Below, piece by piece: positions 31,512-42,009 of a stretch of 64,000 nucleotides of DNA (positions are counted from its first letter, which is position 1; every line of letters starts with the position of its first letter). Made by a program: the position numbers and the translations under genes. Below the pieces are notes generated by a model. It saw nothing but the letters and a program-made list of their open reading frames with translations, was not told where the DNA came from and ran no database searches. This DNA comes from Mariannaea sp. PMI_226 (lineage: Eukaryota > Ascomycota > Sordariomycetes > Hypocreales > Nectriaceae): NCBI GenBank assembly GCA_024336345.1, contig JANFOG010000017.1:62001-126000 (forward strand). The letters are read 5' to 3'.

Positions 31512-31594
31512 GCAGACTGTATCTATATTCAGAGTGGCAGCATTAGGATGTGTAAGTAGTAATGTTAGGAGACATGCCCTCCCATGTACTGGAG

Positions 31595-31831
31595 TCATCT
31601 AAAGTATTTAAATATTAGAGGTTGCATGAGGTTATCAAGATGGCATTTACCGTTACTTGATGATTCTCCTTTATCGCCCGACGGATCTGAGCCGGATGGA
31701 CTGTCTCCATTTGGTCTCTCACTCTGCTTCTTGTCCTCGGTATCCCCATAGGTTTGATGTGTATTTGGGTTATCCGACATCGTGTAATATATTCGTCCTG
31801 ACGGTGAGATAATAAGATAGCTGGTATCCAT
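31595..31831 (-). CDS. Small hypothetical protein (78 aa)
   Basis: ATG at 31831, single frame. It opens with MDTSYLIISPSGRIYYTM, then a polar Asn/Asp/Ser/Pro-rich middle with repeated SGSDPSGD-like elements. A GTAACGG site inside could be an intron donor, in which case this is a first exon only. There is no homology that I recognise, and it could be a chance frame. Confidence 0.3.
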   Translation of the reverse strand: MDTSYLIISPSGRIYYTMSDNPNTHQTYGDTEDKKQSERPNGDSPSGSDPSGDKGESSSNGKCHLDNLMQPLIFKYFR

Positions 31832-32460
31832 CGGTTATGTGTCCGGTTTGCAAATATGGAAAGGGATTCATATGCTTACAGCTTATCGTATGTATATACT
31901 GCAGACGAGAACGAGCAAGATTGGTGGACAACGCATTGCACCGACATAAACGACTGCTCTTTTAGATGAGGGCACATCTTCGCAGCGGCGCTCCCCCAAG
32001 CCCCGGAAGCAGGCATATCGTAAAGCCAGCGTGCTCATTGACAAGGTATTTAACTGCAAGCCGGGATAGGTCATGTCTTGTGGTATGCACTTGTACGGTT
32101 TCATGAGGCTGTCGTTGGCACCACCGTTCATCATCACACTAAGGCGGCCTACACATGCGGCCCAGCGCTCACGCTTGATCCTCCACATCGCGAGTACATT
32201 GTTGGTCGGTGTGAAGTTGATGCAGGGTTACAGTTTTTGCCATAGCATGCGGGCGCTCTCTGCCACGTTGAAATTAGCCCGTGAGAGCAAGATTGTTTCT
32301 ACACAGAAGGTATTACAACGATCTCGATCTCATTTGCGTTGAGCGTGCAGGGTGATAGAATCTTAGGGGGCGAGAAGTTCATCTAAAGCTGTGCCTAGCC
32401 GACGGTATAGCAGAGTGTGTTTAATAGACCGTTACGTTGAGGGTATGACGTTGTGCTAAG
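31832..32460. other. Intergenic, no recognisable feature
   Basis: About 630 bases before the minisatellite. Several short frames on both strands, none with supporting features. Confidence 0.4.
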
Positions 32461-32772
32461 CAGAGTGTAAAGCAGAGTGTAAAGCAGAGTGTAAAGCACA
32501 GTGTAAAGCAGAGTGTAAAGCACAATGTAAAGCAGAGTGTAAAGCAGAATGTAAAGCAGAGTGTAAGGCAGAGTGTAAAGCAGAGTGTAAAGCAGAGTGT
32601 AAAGCAGAGTGTAAAGCAGAGTATATAACAAAATGTAAAGCAGAGCGTAAGACAAAATGGAAAGCAAAGTGTATAACAAAATGTAAAGCAGAGCGTAAAA
32701 CAAAAAGCAAAATAAAGTGTATAACAGAGTGTAAAGCAGGCAGTTTAGCAGACAGTATAACAGAATGTATGG
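32461..32772. repeat. 12-bp minisatellite, about 26 units
   Basis: Tandem units of CAGAGTGTAAAG. The first 13 are nearly identical (changes mostly G to C or A at single positions). The later ones are progressively diverged (CAAAATGTAAAG, CAGAGCGTAAGA and so on). Because 12 is a multiple of three, long open frames such as a repeating Leu-His-Ser-Ala appear on the minus strand; they are by-products. Confidence 0.95.
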
Positions 32773-33119
32773 TCAAGTGTAAAAGTGGAGCTATAAGTGT
32801 GATCCGGTAATTACCGAAAGGCTGTTGTTGACCAAACCACTTGTCACGAGGCTGTTCGCTGAAAATCTTAGGCACCAATGCTACCCACCCCATTTCAACA
32901 CATTGCACGTTTACCCTCTTCAGGTTATATCGACTTCGGCGACTAACCATGGAATCTAAAGGACAGCAAACATATTTTCTGTGATCACTTTTCCCTATCC
33001 GTGAGTCCTGCTCATCTCTGATATTTGTGGTCGTTCTGACAAGGTTAGTTCTCGCAACCGTCAATTCAGTGCTATCGAAACCCACGAATCCTCCGAAGTT
33101 CACAAATCGACATCCTACG

Positions 33120-33359
33120 ATGAGCGATGGTGGTATTGGCGAAAAAGCGCTGAAAGGGGAGAAGGAGCGAATTCCTGGCTGGCATACCTTCACAGTGACG
33201 ACGCAGACAAAAGTCTATGCTGCTGGATTGCTGGTCGGTCTTACACCTGAAGGAACGTCTGATGAAATAATGACAGCAAAGGACACAGGGCCAGGGGGCT
33301 GGGACGTGAAAGAAGGCGATAAGATTAGGGTGTATAATGCTTCCGTGTTCTTTAACTAG
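33120..33359 (+). CDS. Small hypothetical protein (79 aa)
   Basis: ATG at 33120, TAG at 33357-33359. The sequence is Gly-rich and soluble (MSDGGIGEKALKGEKERIPG, then ending DKIRVYNASVFFN) and looks like a compact beta-rich domain. No family is recognised. It lies tail to tail with the three-exon gene at 33.4-34.4 kb, 35 bases apart. An additional 5' exon is possible. Confidence 0.45.
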   Translation: MSDGGIGEKALKGEKERIPGWHTFTVTTQTKVYAAGLLVGLTPEGTSDEIMTAKDTGPGGWDVKEGDKIRVYNASVFFN

Positions 33360-33394
33360 AAGCAAGGGGTATGAATGGGTTGGAGGACCTCGCA

Positions 33395-34409
33395 TTACAT
33401 GGAAACTAAAGCTGGATTATTGGATGCACCGTACTGGAGGTAGTCATGGATTCTTTTCCCAGCCTTGTACCCAACCCGCAACACAAACGAGAAATCCTGT
33501 TCTTCGGATCTTGGGATCAGCGCCACCATGCAGTCTGTTTGTGAGTTTTTATCTAAATCGTTCGCTCGTTCCCAACGCCACTGATGGCTGGCTTTGATCG
33601 CTATCAAAATTGGGGAATTCTCGAAGAGTTTCTCCAGGTGCTTGGTATCTGCACTACTGAATTGCATGACAACATCTATGATTCTTTAGTCGATAGCTGA
33701 CCGTGATGGCATCAAGACTTACCCCGTTGGCTAAGATTTGGCGGGTTTATGTTCTCATAGTCCTCCTCCAATAACTCTGGCCCAAGTATCAGAGGATCAA
33801 TGTCTTCACTGTCTAGGCGCGCTCGTTTCGTCGCGCGCTCTGTGGCATCCATGTTCGTGAGTGAAGGAGCACGCAGAATCAGGCCTACAAACATTAATAC
33901 ATGCTTTGATCCAATGTTCAACCAAGCTGACCGCGTAATTCTTCGCTTGAAGTGCTTTCAATTGTTGCACAAGCATCTTCGATCACACGATTGATAGCTG
34001 AAAGTGTATCCGAAATGGGATGAAACGAGCCCGCAGTATCCTTGAACAACTTGGGGAAGATATCCACCATGTTGTGCGTTTGGAGACCTTTGACATGGTT
34101 CGGGGATAAAACGAAACAGGCGAGAATGAAGTTGAGATGACCGCCATTGCCGAGAAGGGGTCGAAGGAGCTGTTGATAAGATGTATCTGTCAAGAACTTG
34201 TCAAGATTCTTTTTGAAGGAACTGTGGGCTCTGTTAAAGTCGGAAACCTTGAGCGAAGCAAGCCTTGTTCGTTGCTTCTCTGTTTCTTTGCGTATTGCAT
34301 AGAAGAGCTGAGCTGCCTCGATGATCGCTGTATGCGTGGTGAAATCATGTCCCAAGCCAAAGAGAGCGGGACGGTACTGCTCTGATCTGATAACCGTACA
34401 CGAGGGCAT
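33395..34409 (-). CDS. Unrecognised three-exon gene
   Basis: Exons 34409-33932, 33884-33723 and 33675-33395, both introns 47 nt, phases consistent, 306 aa. The first exon is helical (IIEAAQLFYAIRKETEKQR and LFKDTAGSFHPISDTLSAI), without a signal peptide. The second carries a basic patch that resembles a nuclear localisation signal (RATKRARLD) followed by an acidic stretch (ELLEEDYENINPP). The third has an alpha/beta segment. No conserved domain is recognised. The consistent splicing argues for a genuine host gene. Its start ATG is at 34409. Confidence 0.6.
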
Positions 34410-34619
34410 TTCGACGAGCTGACTAGACTGATAGCAGACTGAATGGCAGGCTGAATAGCTGACAGCATGACAGACTGCACGACCAACTCCTTTTATGAAG
34501 GGACACGTGGCTTATGCTGTCGGGGGCTAAAGGGAGTGCCCTTTTGGATACAAGGATATTACAGAGCTTGAGGGATATAAGGATGTAACTAAACCTGGAT
34601 GAGGGATTTTTCTCCACAA

Positions 34620-34695
34620 TGAACTAGGCTCTTTCGGTCCTGGTGCCGCCGGGCGCAATAAATTGAGTTGAGTTGAGTTGAGTTGAACTAGGCTC
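34620..34695 (+). mobile_element. Minimal retroposed LINE tail with perfect target duplication
   Basis: A 52-bp insert (about 34632-34683), TTTCGGTCCTGGTGCCGCCG then GGCGCAATAAA and a TTGAG tandem tail, lies between perfect 12-bp duplications TGAACTAGGCTC at 34620-34631 and 34684-34695. Its sequence is the last part of the LINE 3' UTR at 16425-16470 (minus strand). The target duplication shows that insertion was by target-primed reverse transcription. Confidence 0.85.
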
Positions 34696-35124
34696 ATGGC
34701 AATATGCAGGTGCAAGTTTATTTAACAGACATCTCCACTTTCACTATTCGGCTCGGATATTCAGCACAGACCAAATGGGCCTTGAGAATTGCCTGTCATT
34801 GGGCGAACGATGAGCCCCTCTATGAGTCCCCGCCGTCAATGCCCACCCAATCACTACCTCAATTGTGTTATTATGATGCCATGGTCCGAGGACAGGACTG
34901 GAAGGAATTTGAATTCCGATGATGTAATTCGACGATTGATCCATGTCCATAGGCACGCTATTGCCGTTCCTCGATGTATTAACTGGCGAATATATGCTGA
35001 ATGTAGTGAAATACATAGTTATTATATTAACCTAATCTATAGAGGTTTTGAAATAGAACTATTTAGGACGTCAGAGACTCGGAAGGTTTATATCCCGATC
35101 TATGAACAATCATACCAATTTGCT
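34696..35124. other. Intergenic, short frames only
   Basis: About 430 bases with no supported gene; overlapping short frames have no features. Confidence 0.4.
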
Positions 35125-35619
35125 TCACCAGCACCTGTCATTATAGCCATTACCTGGAGGGTTAAAAATGATGTCTTCTTTTCCTAGTTTCAGATCCCAA
35201 TGTATCAAATTCTTCATGATAAAATTTTTCGCCTTGACTGATCCGATTGAGTTCCCTCCTGCCTCCCTATTTTGAACACCAGGCATGACTAGCGTCGTCG
35301 GTGTATTGTTTTTGCGTCGTTGCTTCAGTCCTTCTGTTATCAACGACGTTTTCGGCATGCTGTTATTGTTGTAGTTCGCGTTGTTCTTGAAGAATGAGTC
35401 AGGCATGGCAGACTCATTATTCCCAGAATTGTTCTTCTCGTCAGTGGATTCCTGTTCGCCGTCCTGACTATCATCGACGGCACAATCGTCATCCTCATTG
35501 GAAGCTTTGTTGGATTTGCTGCTTCCGGTTGAGATGCTTGGCAGTTGCTCTAATCCACTGGATGCATTAGACGAAAGGGATCCTGAGGCAGGACGAGAAG
35601 TGCATGGTTCGGCAGGCAT
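35125..35619 (-). CDS. Low-complexity hypothetical protein (164 aa)
   Basis: ATG at 35619 (upstream in-frame codons lack ATG). The first 90 residues are Ser-, Asp/Glu- and Asn-rich with no globular pattern, including an acidic run (NEDDDCAVDDSQDGEQES). The C-terminal part has a basic stretch (GLKQRRKN) and HWDLKLGKEDIIF, which looks globular. The frame may continue past a GTAATGG site close to the end. No family is recognised. It is possibly a disordered nuclear protein, or a chance frame of biased composition. Confidence 0.35.
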   Translation of the reverse strand: MPAEPCTSRPASGSLSSNASSGLEQLPSISTGSSKSNKASNEDDDCAVDDSQDGEQESTDEKNNSGNNESAMPDSFFKNNANYNNNSMPKTSLITEGLKQRRKNNTPTTLVMPGVQNREAGGNSIGSVKAKNFIMKNLIHWDLKLGKEDIIFNPPGNGYNDRCW

Positions 35620-35899
35620 GATATGGGAACCTGAGATACAGAGATTGTATCTGCATGTGCTGGCTTTCAGGAGCGAGTTGAGTTGCTCAAAGGATGTAAA
35701 AGTAGACGATATATCCACAAGCTTATAAACAAGACTATGGACGCAAAATTGTTGAAGAATATAACATGAGCCCTTGCTTCAGACACTGATAAAGTCGAGT
35801 GTTTAAGAGATTGTACGAGATAAGGGCGTCTTGAGTAGCACATCTATCTCATATATCTTACTACAGGGTGGCACTTCCAGCGGCGCCCCTGGGTTAAAG

Positions 35900-36720
35900 A
35901 AATATTCCTATGTTGCGCCCTCCTTGCCGCGCTTGATGTACTCGACAGACTGAATATTCAAGCCGAAGCATACCGACAACAACAACGTGGGGGTTGTTCT
36001 CTCCGCCAGCATACGGTCATCACCACGACGAGACAACATCCTTTCTTCAAACGAGTTAGTGTGGGATGCATGAGCATCGGACGTACAACATCGTTCTCAC
36101 ATAACCTCGAAATTGCTGGGTCGTCATCCATGTTGCGAAAAGTACCAACCGTTCACGCGTGGCCTTCAATGAAGCCCAGGGACCTGTCCGGTGAGCTAAT
36201 GTCCATCCTTGTTCCCCTGGTGGGGCGCTAGCCTGCTGCACCGATAGCATAAAGGAAAGTTGGACTTACAATCAATGTTCCGGAAAGTCGAAGCGGCCAC
36301 GGGGTTGGTGTCCATGCGGGCAATGAAACCTTGGCCCCGCCGTGCCGCCCGTAAGCTCATCACAGTTGTGGATCAGGCAATCGCTCAGGGCGGGGACGGG
36401 TCCAAACCAGTTCAGGAACCCTTAGCAGAGCACATCCCCACGCTCCCATCGTTCAGCTGAAGCCACTCCACTCCATACTGTGCGAGACGAGATTCTGGAT
36501 CGAATAACCTCTGGTCGTGATCGACGCGCTAGTATGATGTGTAGTTTCCGAGCGGGTTCCCCGGGACCCACGCCTCACCCAGGGACATTTCGAAAGCAGG
36601 GACATTCGACATGTCGACGGGGGTCGGTCCTTATGTGTTGGCGGAAAAAGCAAAGGAGGTTAATGACCATGCATAAAAGGCATTTCATGTTGAGTCTGGT
36701 CTAGTGGCTTGACGCGTCTT
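35900..36720 (-). pseudogene. Decayed coding remnant, family not recognised
   Basis: On the minus strand the segment around 36.4-36.6 kb reads like real protein in broken frames (GEAWVPGNPLGNYTSY, then DPESRLAQYGVEWLQLNDGS, then a shift), with stops and at least one frameshift. No frame is longer than about 75 codons. I cannot name the family. The following 36.75-37.3 kb contains a long + frame that lacks any protein-like pattern. Confidence 0.3.
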
Positions 36721-37713
36721 ACTGCAACCACACCGACTGACATACGCGAGGTTATTGCGCTTCTTCCACATTCTCCCGTGCCTGTCCAGCCGATGCTGCA
36801 AAGCTATTCAATTGGTTACGGCAGTCACATCACCAGAGATTGTCCGACTTCCTAAGTCCGAACTAGTGATGCCTTACATAGCATACGGCTCGCCAGAGGG
36901 AAATGCCCTCCACCGATATACTCACCGGGTGGTGTTGCCCCTTGTATTGGGGCGAGCGCTAACCCAATCGATTGAACTGGCAGTGCCAATTCGTGGGCTG
37001 TTCTCGCCAATCAATGTCCATAATATCACGGGCCACGGACTGTGTACAGTATTGACAACGATCTTCAATGGCTGGCATTTCGAAAGCAATCATCGTTTCC
37101 AATTCGTTAAAGTTCTATTGCCTTTTCATTCGCTCTGCCACACAATTTTGACTTGGACTTTTCCATTCACTGATTTATCCTTTCTCTGCGAACTGTGCAC
37201 CTCTGCAATCTTGTGTCGTGTTCATATCTACCCTACAGCGTCATTTGTGAATATCTCCCTTCACACACATAGCTCCTTAGTGTCATGCCATCCCCGGCGA
37301 AGCAATCTCGAGTAGTCCATCAGCACGGAAGAACCACCCCAAATGCATGATCCCTAGTACCGAACCTGGTATCCAAGTGTGTGGCAATAAACATAACACC
37401 CCCCCTTCCCTCGGGTTACACTAATGCACTCGTAAAGGCCTGTAATAGGACAGGTGTGGACATGTTGTATGGTACGTCAACATCAAGTAGGGATGCAGGT
37501 AAGTGTGTATGTTGCGAAGCAAGACTTGACTTGAGACTGGAAGACTTGTTGTCTCTTTCCTCAGCGACCGGCGGTCGCGCGCGGGGATGTGCATAGTCAC
37601 GACCCATGTACTCAATCCTCGCCCCATTGTCGCGATGATGGTTGAACCAGACGTGATGCATCTCGACATTGAGTCTTGAAATATTCCCTAGCAGCATTAC
37701 AGCAATCGTCAGA
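36721..37713. other. Gene-poor interval
   Basis: About 1 kb. An open + frame of 186 codons (36755-37315) has no signal, domain or clear membrane pattern and its composition suggests a chance frame. The promoter of the membrane-protein gene at 37714 should lie at the right end. Confidence 0.35.
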
Positions 37714-39108
37714 ATGGACACGGATGATCTTGAATCTCAGCTATTGCTCGGCGAATGCCATTACAACAAACCCCCTAGAAGATCGTATCTTACGCGACTC
37801 TGTATGAGTTTTCGTCGTCTATCTTCTACATGTATTCCAAACCTGAACTGCAAGAAGTATTTCCTCATTTTCGCAGTGGTGGTATATTTGGCCTGTATTC
37901 CAGCCAATATTCTCGTTCCTAACATAGTCGACTGGCTTGTAACTACTAATGACAACAAATCCTTACACCGGCTTGGTATCACTCAACTGATCGAAGTAGT
38001 TAGAGATCTGCTCTCTTTATACTTCGAAGCTATATTCGATCCCCATGTCATGCGTGCACTTATATCCCTCCCCGAATGGGCAAGAAGATACATCCGCAAA
38101 TCCGATTCGCCATCTAATATTCTACAAAGCGTTATGAAGATGATATATCGCCTTGTAGGACTCTCGGACCTACCAGTGATGGCAGTCTTTAAGGTCATCT
38201 TTTGCCTGGTATTTGTGCTATTAATTGCTGCCACTGTCAAGTTTGTCGGCGATGCGAACAAAGAGGCACAATCACGAAAGAGGATACGGGATGATTATGT
38301 GTACGTTTACTCCTTCTCCTCTAATTACTATGTCTAACCCCTATAAAGTGAGGGAGCTGTTGATATCGAAAGCGCTGAATGTCTAGCACAATTGGAAAAG
38401 GCAGAGAGTGACTATATAAAATGGACCACGATAACTAACTTGGTGAGAATATTCTTCAAGGTCTTGATTTTTGTCTTAGTCTGGACAATCGCTTTCCTGT
38501 ATGCTAAAGACACTACCCCCTGGGTGAAGTTTCTGGCGACTCTAGAGTCAACAATTGACTCAGCGTCTAAAATAGCCCAACGTTGGGCGACCGCGATGGT
38601 GATTTGGGACAGCATTCGGAAGAAGAAGCAAGGCTTGATAGCTCCAGACACGAGCCTGGAAGCGACAGTGTTGTGCGCAACTCCAACTTCTGGGAGACCT
38701 GCAGGATCGTTGACACCATATCCGACGCTCCCGGAAATTGAACCTCAGGGTGGGTTGAGGAGGATTATGGATAATTCTGAAGATATAGGCCCAGAATACG
38801 TCCCTTCTATGAAACCCGGTCAACCAAGCTTAGCAATCTCCATGGATGATCAACTGAAGGTCTCATCCTCACCACCAAACTTCCGGAGTCAATGTTCAGA
38901 GACTAGGGCCCAGATAGGGGAGGATGAGGTCGCCCCAACATATGTCGGGGGCACTATGCGCATGCTGCCTCGTGCTGCTCTCGAAACGAGTCTGCCAATG
39001 GTCCCCGGTCCTGAACCGCTCAACAGCCTGCCAGACTTCACTCAAGGAAAGGGGGACGTGACAACTCAGCCAGGCATTCAACCAGAGTCACAGAGTCCGC
39101 TTGCATGA
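37714..39108 (+). CDS. Membrane protein with three predicted spans
   Basis: Exons 37714-38300 and 38349-39108 with a 48-nt intron (GTACGT donor, CTAAC branch), phases consistent, 448 aa. ATG at 37714 (the open frame extends upstream only through a TTG). Hydrophobic spans are visible at about residues 48-71 (FLIFAVVVYLACIPANILV), 163-187 (VIFCLVFVLLIAATVKFVG) and 228-246 (FKVLIFVLVWTIAFLYA). The last 190 residues are hydrophilic, Pro/Ser-rich and probably disordered, and would be on one side of the membrane. No domain is recognised. Many fungal genomes have such orphan membrane proteins with a long C-terminal tail. Confidence 0.65.
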
Positions 39109-39858
39109 CCAAGTGCATTCTAGTTGGTGATGCGACTTCGCCCAACCCTCACGGCCATAAATGTCAAGACCCGTTGAAAGCCGATGTAGTCTCCGCAGGA
39201 CCTGACTTTGCATCCGTCTCAACTTCTTTGTCGCCACATACTTTGTCCAGTTCTCTATTTGGATTTGGTTCAAAAGCTATTCCTTTCGTCTGCAAGACAT
39301 ATTGCATTTATCCATCTCGCTCTCGAATCACTTGAGCATGTGCTCAGTATTTGAATGAAGCGTGTAAGGCAAATATTTATGAAAGTGTATCCAAGTCATT
39401 CATCGGTATTGGACTGGAGTGGGAAAGACACTGCTTTTGAGGGTATAGACTTGACTTGACGATATAGTAGTGCATACCGTGCCGTGCTCCTTGAGATTGA
39501 GGAGAGCATGGCAAGGTCATAGCGTGTTGAGTTCTAAGCCCATGAGAAAGGAGGGTAGTGTTGTCTTTCACTCAGGTTGGCAGACACAGAGCGGTGAGAT
39601 TGACGCGTTCCACGCGAAATGTTGTGAACACCTCCCTCTGGTCATGCTGACTGTTACGCATTGTGGGCTCTTGGTGCCTCTTCATCATATTGCACAAGGT
39701 CGATGTACCATTACCGATAAAGATAGGCCTCAATTTTAGCTTGCTGGATCCACCACGACCAGAAGCTCCTGATTGGTCAATAAACAATTTAGTAGTGTGG
39801 GATGCTGTTGGGCAGGATATACCACTCAGACTGTAGCGGCCTAGTGTCCGTTGGCTGT
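39109..39858. other. Intergenic, no recognisable feature
   Basis: About 750 bases, short frames only. It leads into the promoter of the next + gene. Confidence 0.4.
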
Positions 39859-39905
39859 CTATAAAAACCATGTGATGACACAGAAGGGTTTAACTTATAA
39901 ATATC
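39859..39905 (+). promoter_or_regulatory. Two TATA-like boxes upstream of the 182-aa gene
   Basis: CTATAAAAACC at about 39859-39869 and TTATAAATATC at 39895-39905, followed by a pyrimidine-rich stretch (about 39905-39950) and the ATG at 40031. Spacing and composition are typical of fungal core promoters. Confidence 0.5.
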
Positions 39906-40030
39906 TCCCTCGCTACTTATGCTTTCTCTTTCACATCACCTCATTCGCAGAGTCCTATTTTACATGTATAACTTTTGATACATCTCCTATCATCACCAAG
40001 TACACCCGGATTCTTATCCTCGATTTACTC

Positions 40031-40631
40031 ATGCTCTCTATTCAGCAATTAGTGGAAGAAAACGTGTCCGAAGAGCTGAAATGGGAAGAAGAGGGCACTA
40101 AGTGCACGCCTGCACTTTTTTTCGGGTTCTATCTCCGGGACCACTGGTCGATGTTACTGCAGCAGGACATACGTGCCGCCATTGCATGCAAGCAACCGAG
40201 GATATTTGGTCCAGGTCACTCTAGGTTCGACATGGACAAAGAGTGGGAGACATTGGGTGACTGGATCGTGGAGGTTGGTTAATCATTTATTTAGTGTCCG
40301 AATTTGCTAACTTTCTACTTTTCAGGAGCATCTATTTAAAGCTTTCATCAATGAGAAGAAGCATGCTGTTTTCCAGCTTGAACCTGGGGCAATTTGCTGG
40401 GCAGACCCAAGGTGCCTATTTGTGGCTTTACTGCTGAACATAGAAGATAGGGAAGCCAGGAGAGGCGAAGCTACAGTGGAATTTGTGTCTATGAACAGTA
40501 AATCTTCTTATAAAACCCAATGGAGGGTCGACGAGAAAGTTTACTTCGCTGGAACGGGTATCCGGGCGAAAAGTTGCATAAAGTTCTATGTAATACAATT
40601 CCGTCATAAGACTATTAAGAGCATTAGCTGA
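40031..40631 (+). CDS. Unrecognised two-exon gene (182 aa)
   Basis: Exons 40031-40273 and 40326-40631, a 52-nt intron with a TGCTAAC branch site, phase zero, 182 aa. No family is recognised. The N-terminal half is acidic (EENVSEELKWEEEGTK) and the remainder looks like a compact soluble domain rich in aromatic residues (ALFFGFYLRDHWSML; QWRVDEKVYFAG). No signal peptide or membrane span. TATA-like boxes 125-170 bases upstream, the clean intron and the pyrimidine-rich leader support a real expressed gene. Confidence 0.6.
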
Positions 40632-41559
40632 GGTCTTCACTAGATCCAATTGACACTATGTGTATTTTCCTCTACGATTTCCAAGCGTGTTGACTTCCAG
40701 GACTGAAAAGAGGCAAGGATTGAGCATGTGAAGTGTGAAGGGGGGGATCATTGACCTGCTTTGGCAAACAACGAATATCTAAATGATTTCATGCCACAGA
40801 CCACATAGGGCTGGCGTGTAAAATTAAAATTTTGCCAAGATGACAAACCATCAAGCCAAGAAGCATCTGAACATGAAGGCAGATAACTTTGGGTCTGATT
40901 GGTGATGGCTGGGGTGAAAATGGCCAATGTAATGTGAAGAGAGTTCAGTGAATATATGGATTGGTACAGATGCGTTCATCTCTTAAGAGCGCGCACAAAT
41001 TACTCTCATAAGTGATAGCATGCTGCTTGCTCTTGGGGGTGCTTGTTGTTACTACAGACTAGACTAAACTGCTTATGATAGCTTGAGTTATGCAATCTGG
41101 CAAGGGCCTGTTCCATGACTTGCAAAGAAGTAGAGGAAGTAGTTGGATGGATGAGAGGTGGCACGCGCTTGTTAATTCCTGGTAAGAGCCGAAAACATCA
41201 TTTCAAAGTAGCCGGAAAAGTTCTTGCACCTTCTTGGCGTGCGTTATCCTATGGGCCAGGCATAATGGACCTGTAGAATGGCTGCAGCTGGCGAGCACTT
41301 GTGGATAACTGACATCCTCCGGGGCAACGTTCCGGACGCCGCACGACAAGAGAGCATTGGAACCCTGCCCGTCTTATAACCCATGAGAGATCATATATTA
41401 CTCTCAGCTCCGGAGGTGGGGTCTCTATTGTTAGCTAAACTAACCGGATCCTCCTACTTCACCCCTGGCCATTTCATCAATTACGAATATATGTATCGAA
41501 CGATAACTCTTGCGAGGCTTTCTTTCCATTATTATCTCAGCAACCACACTCATATCACC
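40632..41559. other. Intergenic, no recognisable feature
   Basis: About 930 bases. Only short frames; the right part should hold the promoter of the small membrane-protein frame at 41560. Confidence 0.4.
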
Positions 41560-41709
41560 ATGGACAATACCAATGTTACAATAATCGCCATCATCAGCGG
41601 TATTACTTTTCTGTCGCTCGTCGGCTTTCTTGTCTTCAGTTTTCGCGATTCGATATTGAAAAGACTGCGTCCTGATGCGGGAAGACGGTCGGCATTTCAT
41701 TCCTTATGA
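41560..41709 (+). CDS. Small single-span membrane protein (49 aa)
   Basis: ATG at 41560 in a strong context (CACCATGG). One hydrophobic helix (VTIIAIISGITFLSLVGFLV) is preceded by a short polar N-terminus and followed by a basic tail (RDSILKRLRPDAGRRS), which would predict an N-out, C-in topology. The frame is open upstream too, but that part has no clear features. No family is recognised. Small single-span proteins of this kind are often missed by annotation. Confidence 0.45.
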   Translation: MDNTNVTIIAIISGITFLSLVGFLVFSFRDSILKRLRPDAGRRSAFHSL

Positions 41710-41800
41710 ATCGCGAGAGAAAGCGATATGCTCGTTTTTCCAAACAATCTTTGACACCATCGTGTGCCGTTGATCAATTCAAACAAAGGCTGAGGTCCAG

Positions 41801-41986
41801 TTAGTATAACACTCCCGTATCTGACTTCTTTTGTGTATTTCCACTCACAAGTAAAGATCCGCCGTAGAACTGACCAAAACCACCATCGAACATGGTACAC
41901 CCTCTCTTACCTCTGCGAACATCTCGGCCGATACAATTCTCGTGATCCAAGTCTTCTTGAGGACCGAACACAATTCTGGATTCCAT
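41801..41986 (-). CDS. Possible small gene or first exon (61 aa)
   Basis: ATG at 41986, reading MESRIVFGPQEDLDHENCIG. A GTAAGAG donor-like site follows GRDVRR, and TTTGGTCAG could be an acceptor, so the true product may be spliced and different from the unspliced 61 residues. Support is weak: start codon, splice-like sites and an acidic, protein-like opening. Confidence 0.25.
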   Translation of the reverse strand: MESRIVFGPQEDLDHENCIGRDVRRGKRGCTMFDGGFGQFYGGSLLVSGNTQKKSDTGVLY

Positions 41987-42009
41987 ATGGGATGTAATTT
42001 AGTCTTAAA

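Noticed and set aside
32461..32772. Array that could be mistaken for a CRISPR
   Set aside because: Units are contiguous 12-mers with no spacers, and this is a eukaryotic genome.
32456..33193. 245-codon minus-strand frame with Leu-His-Ser-Ala repeats
   Set aside because: It is produced by the 12-bp minisatellite, whose unit is a multiple of three, so stops are avoided by chance.
36755..37315. 186-codon + frame
   Set aside because: No domain, no signal, irregular composition; it looks like a chance frame in decayed DNA.
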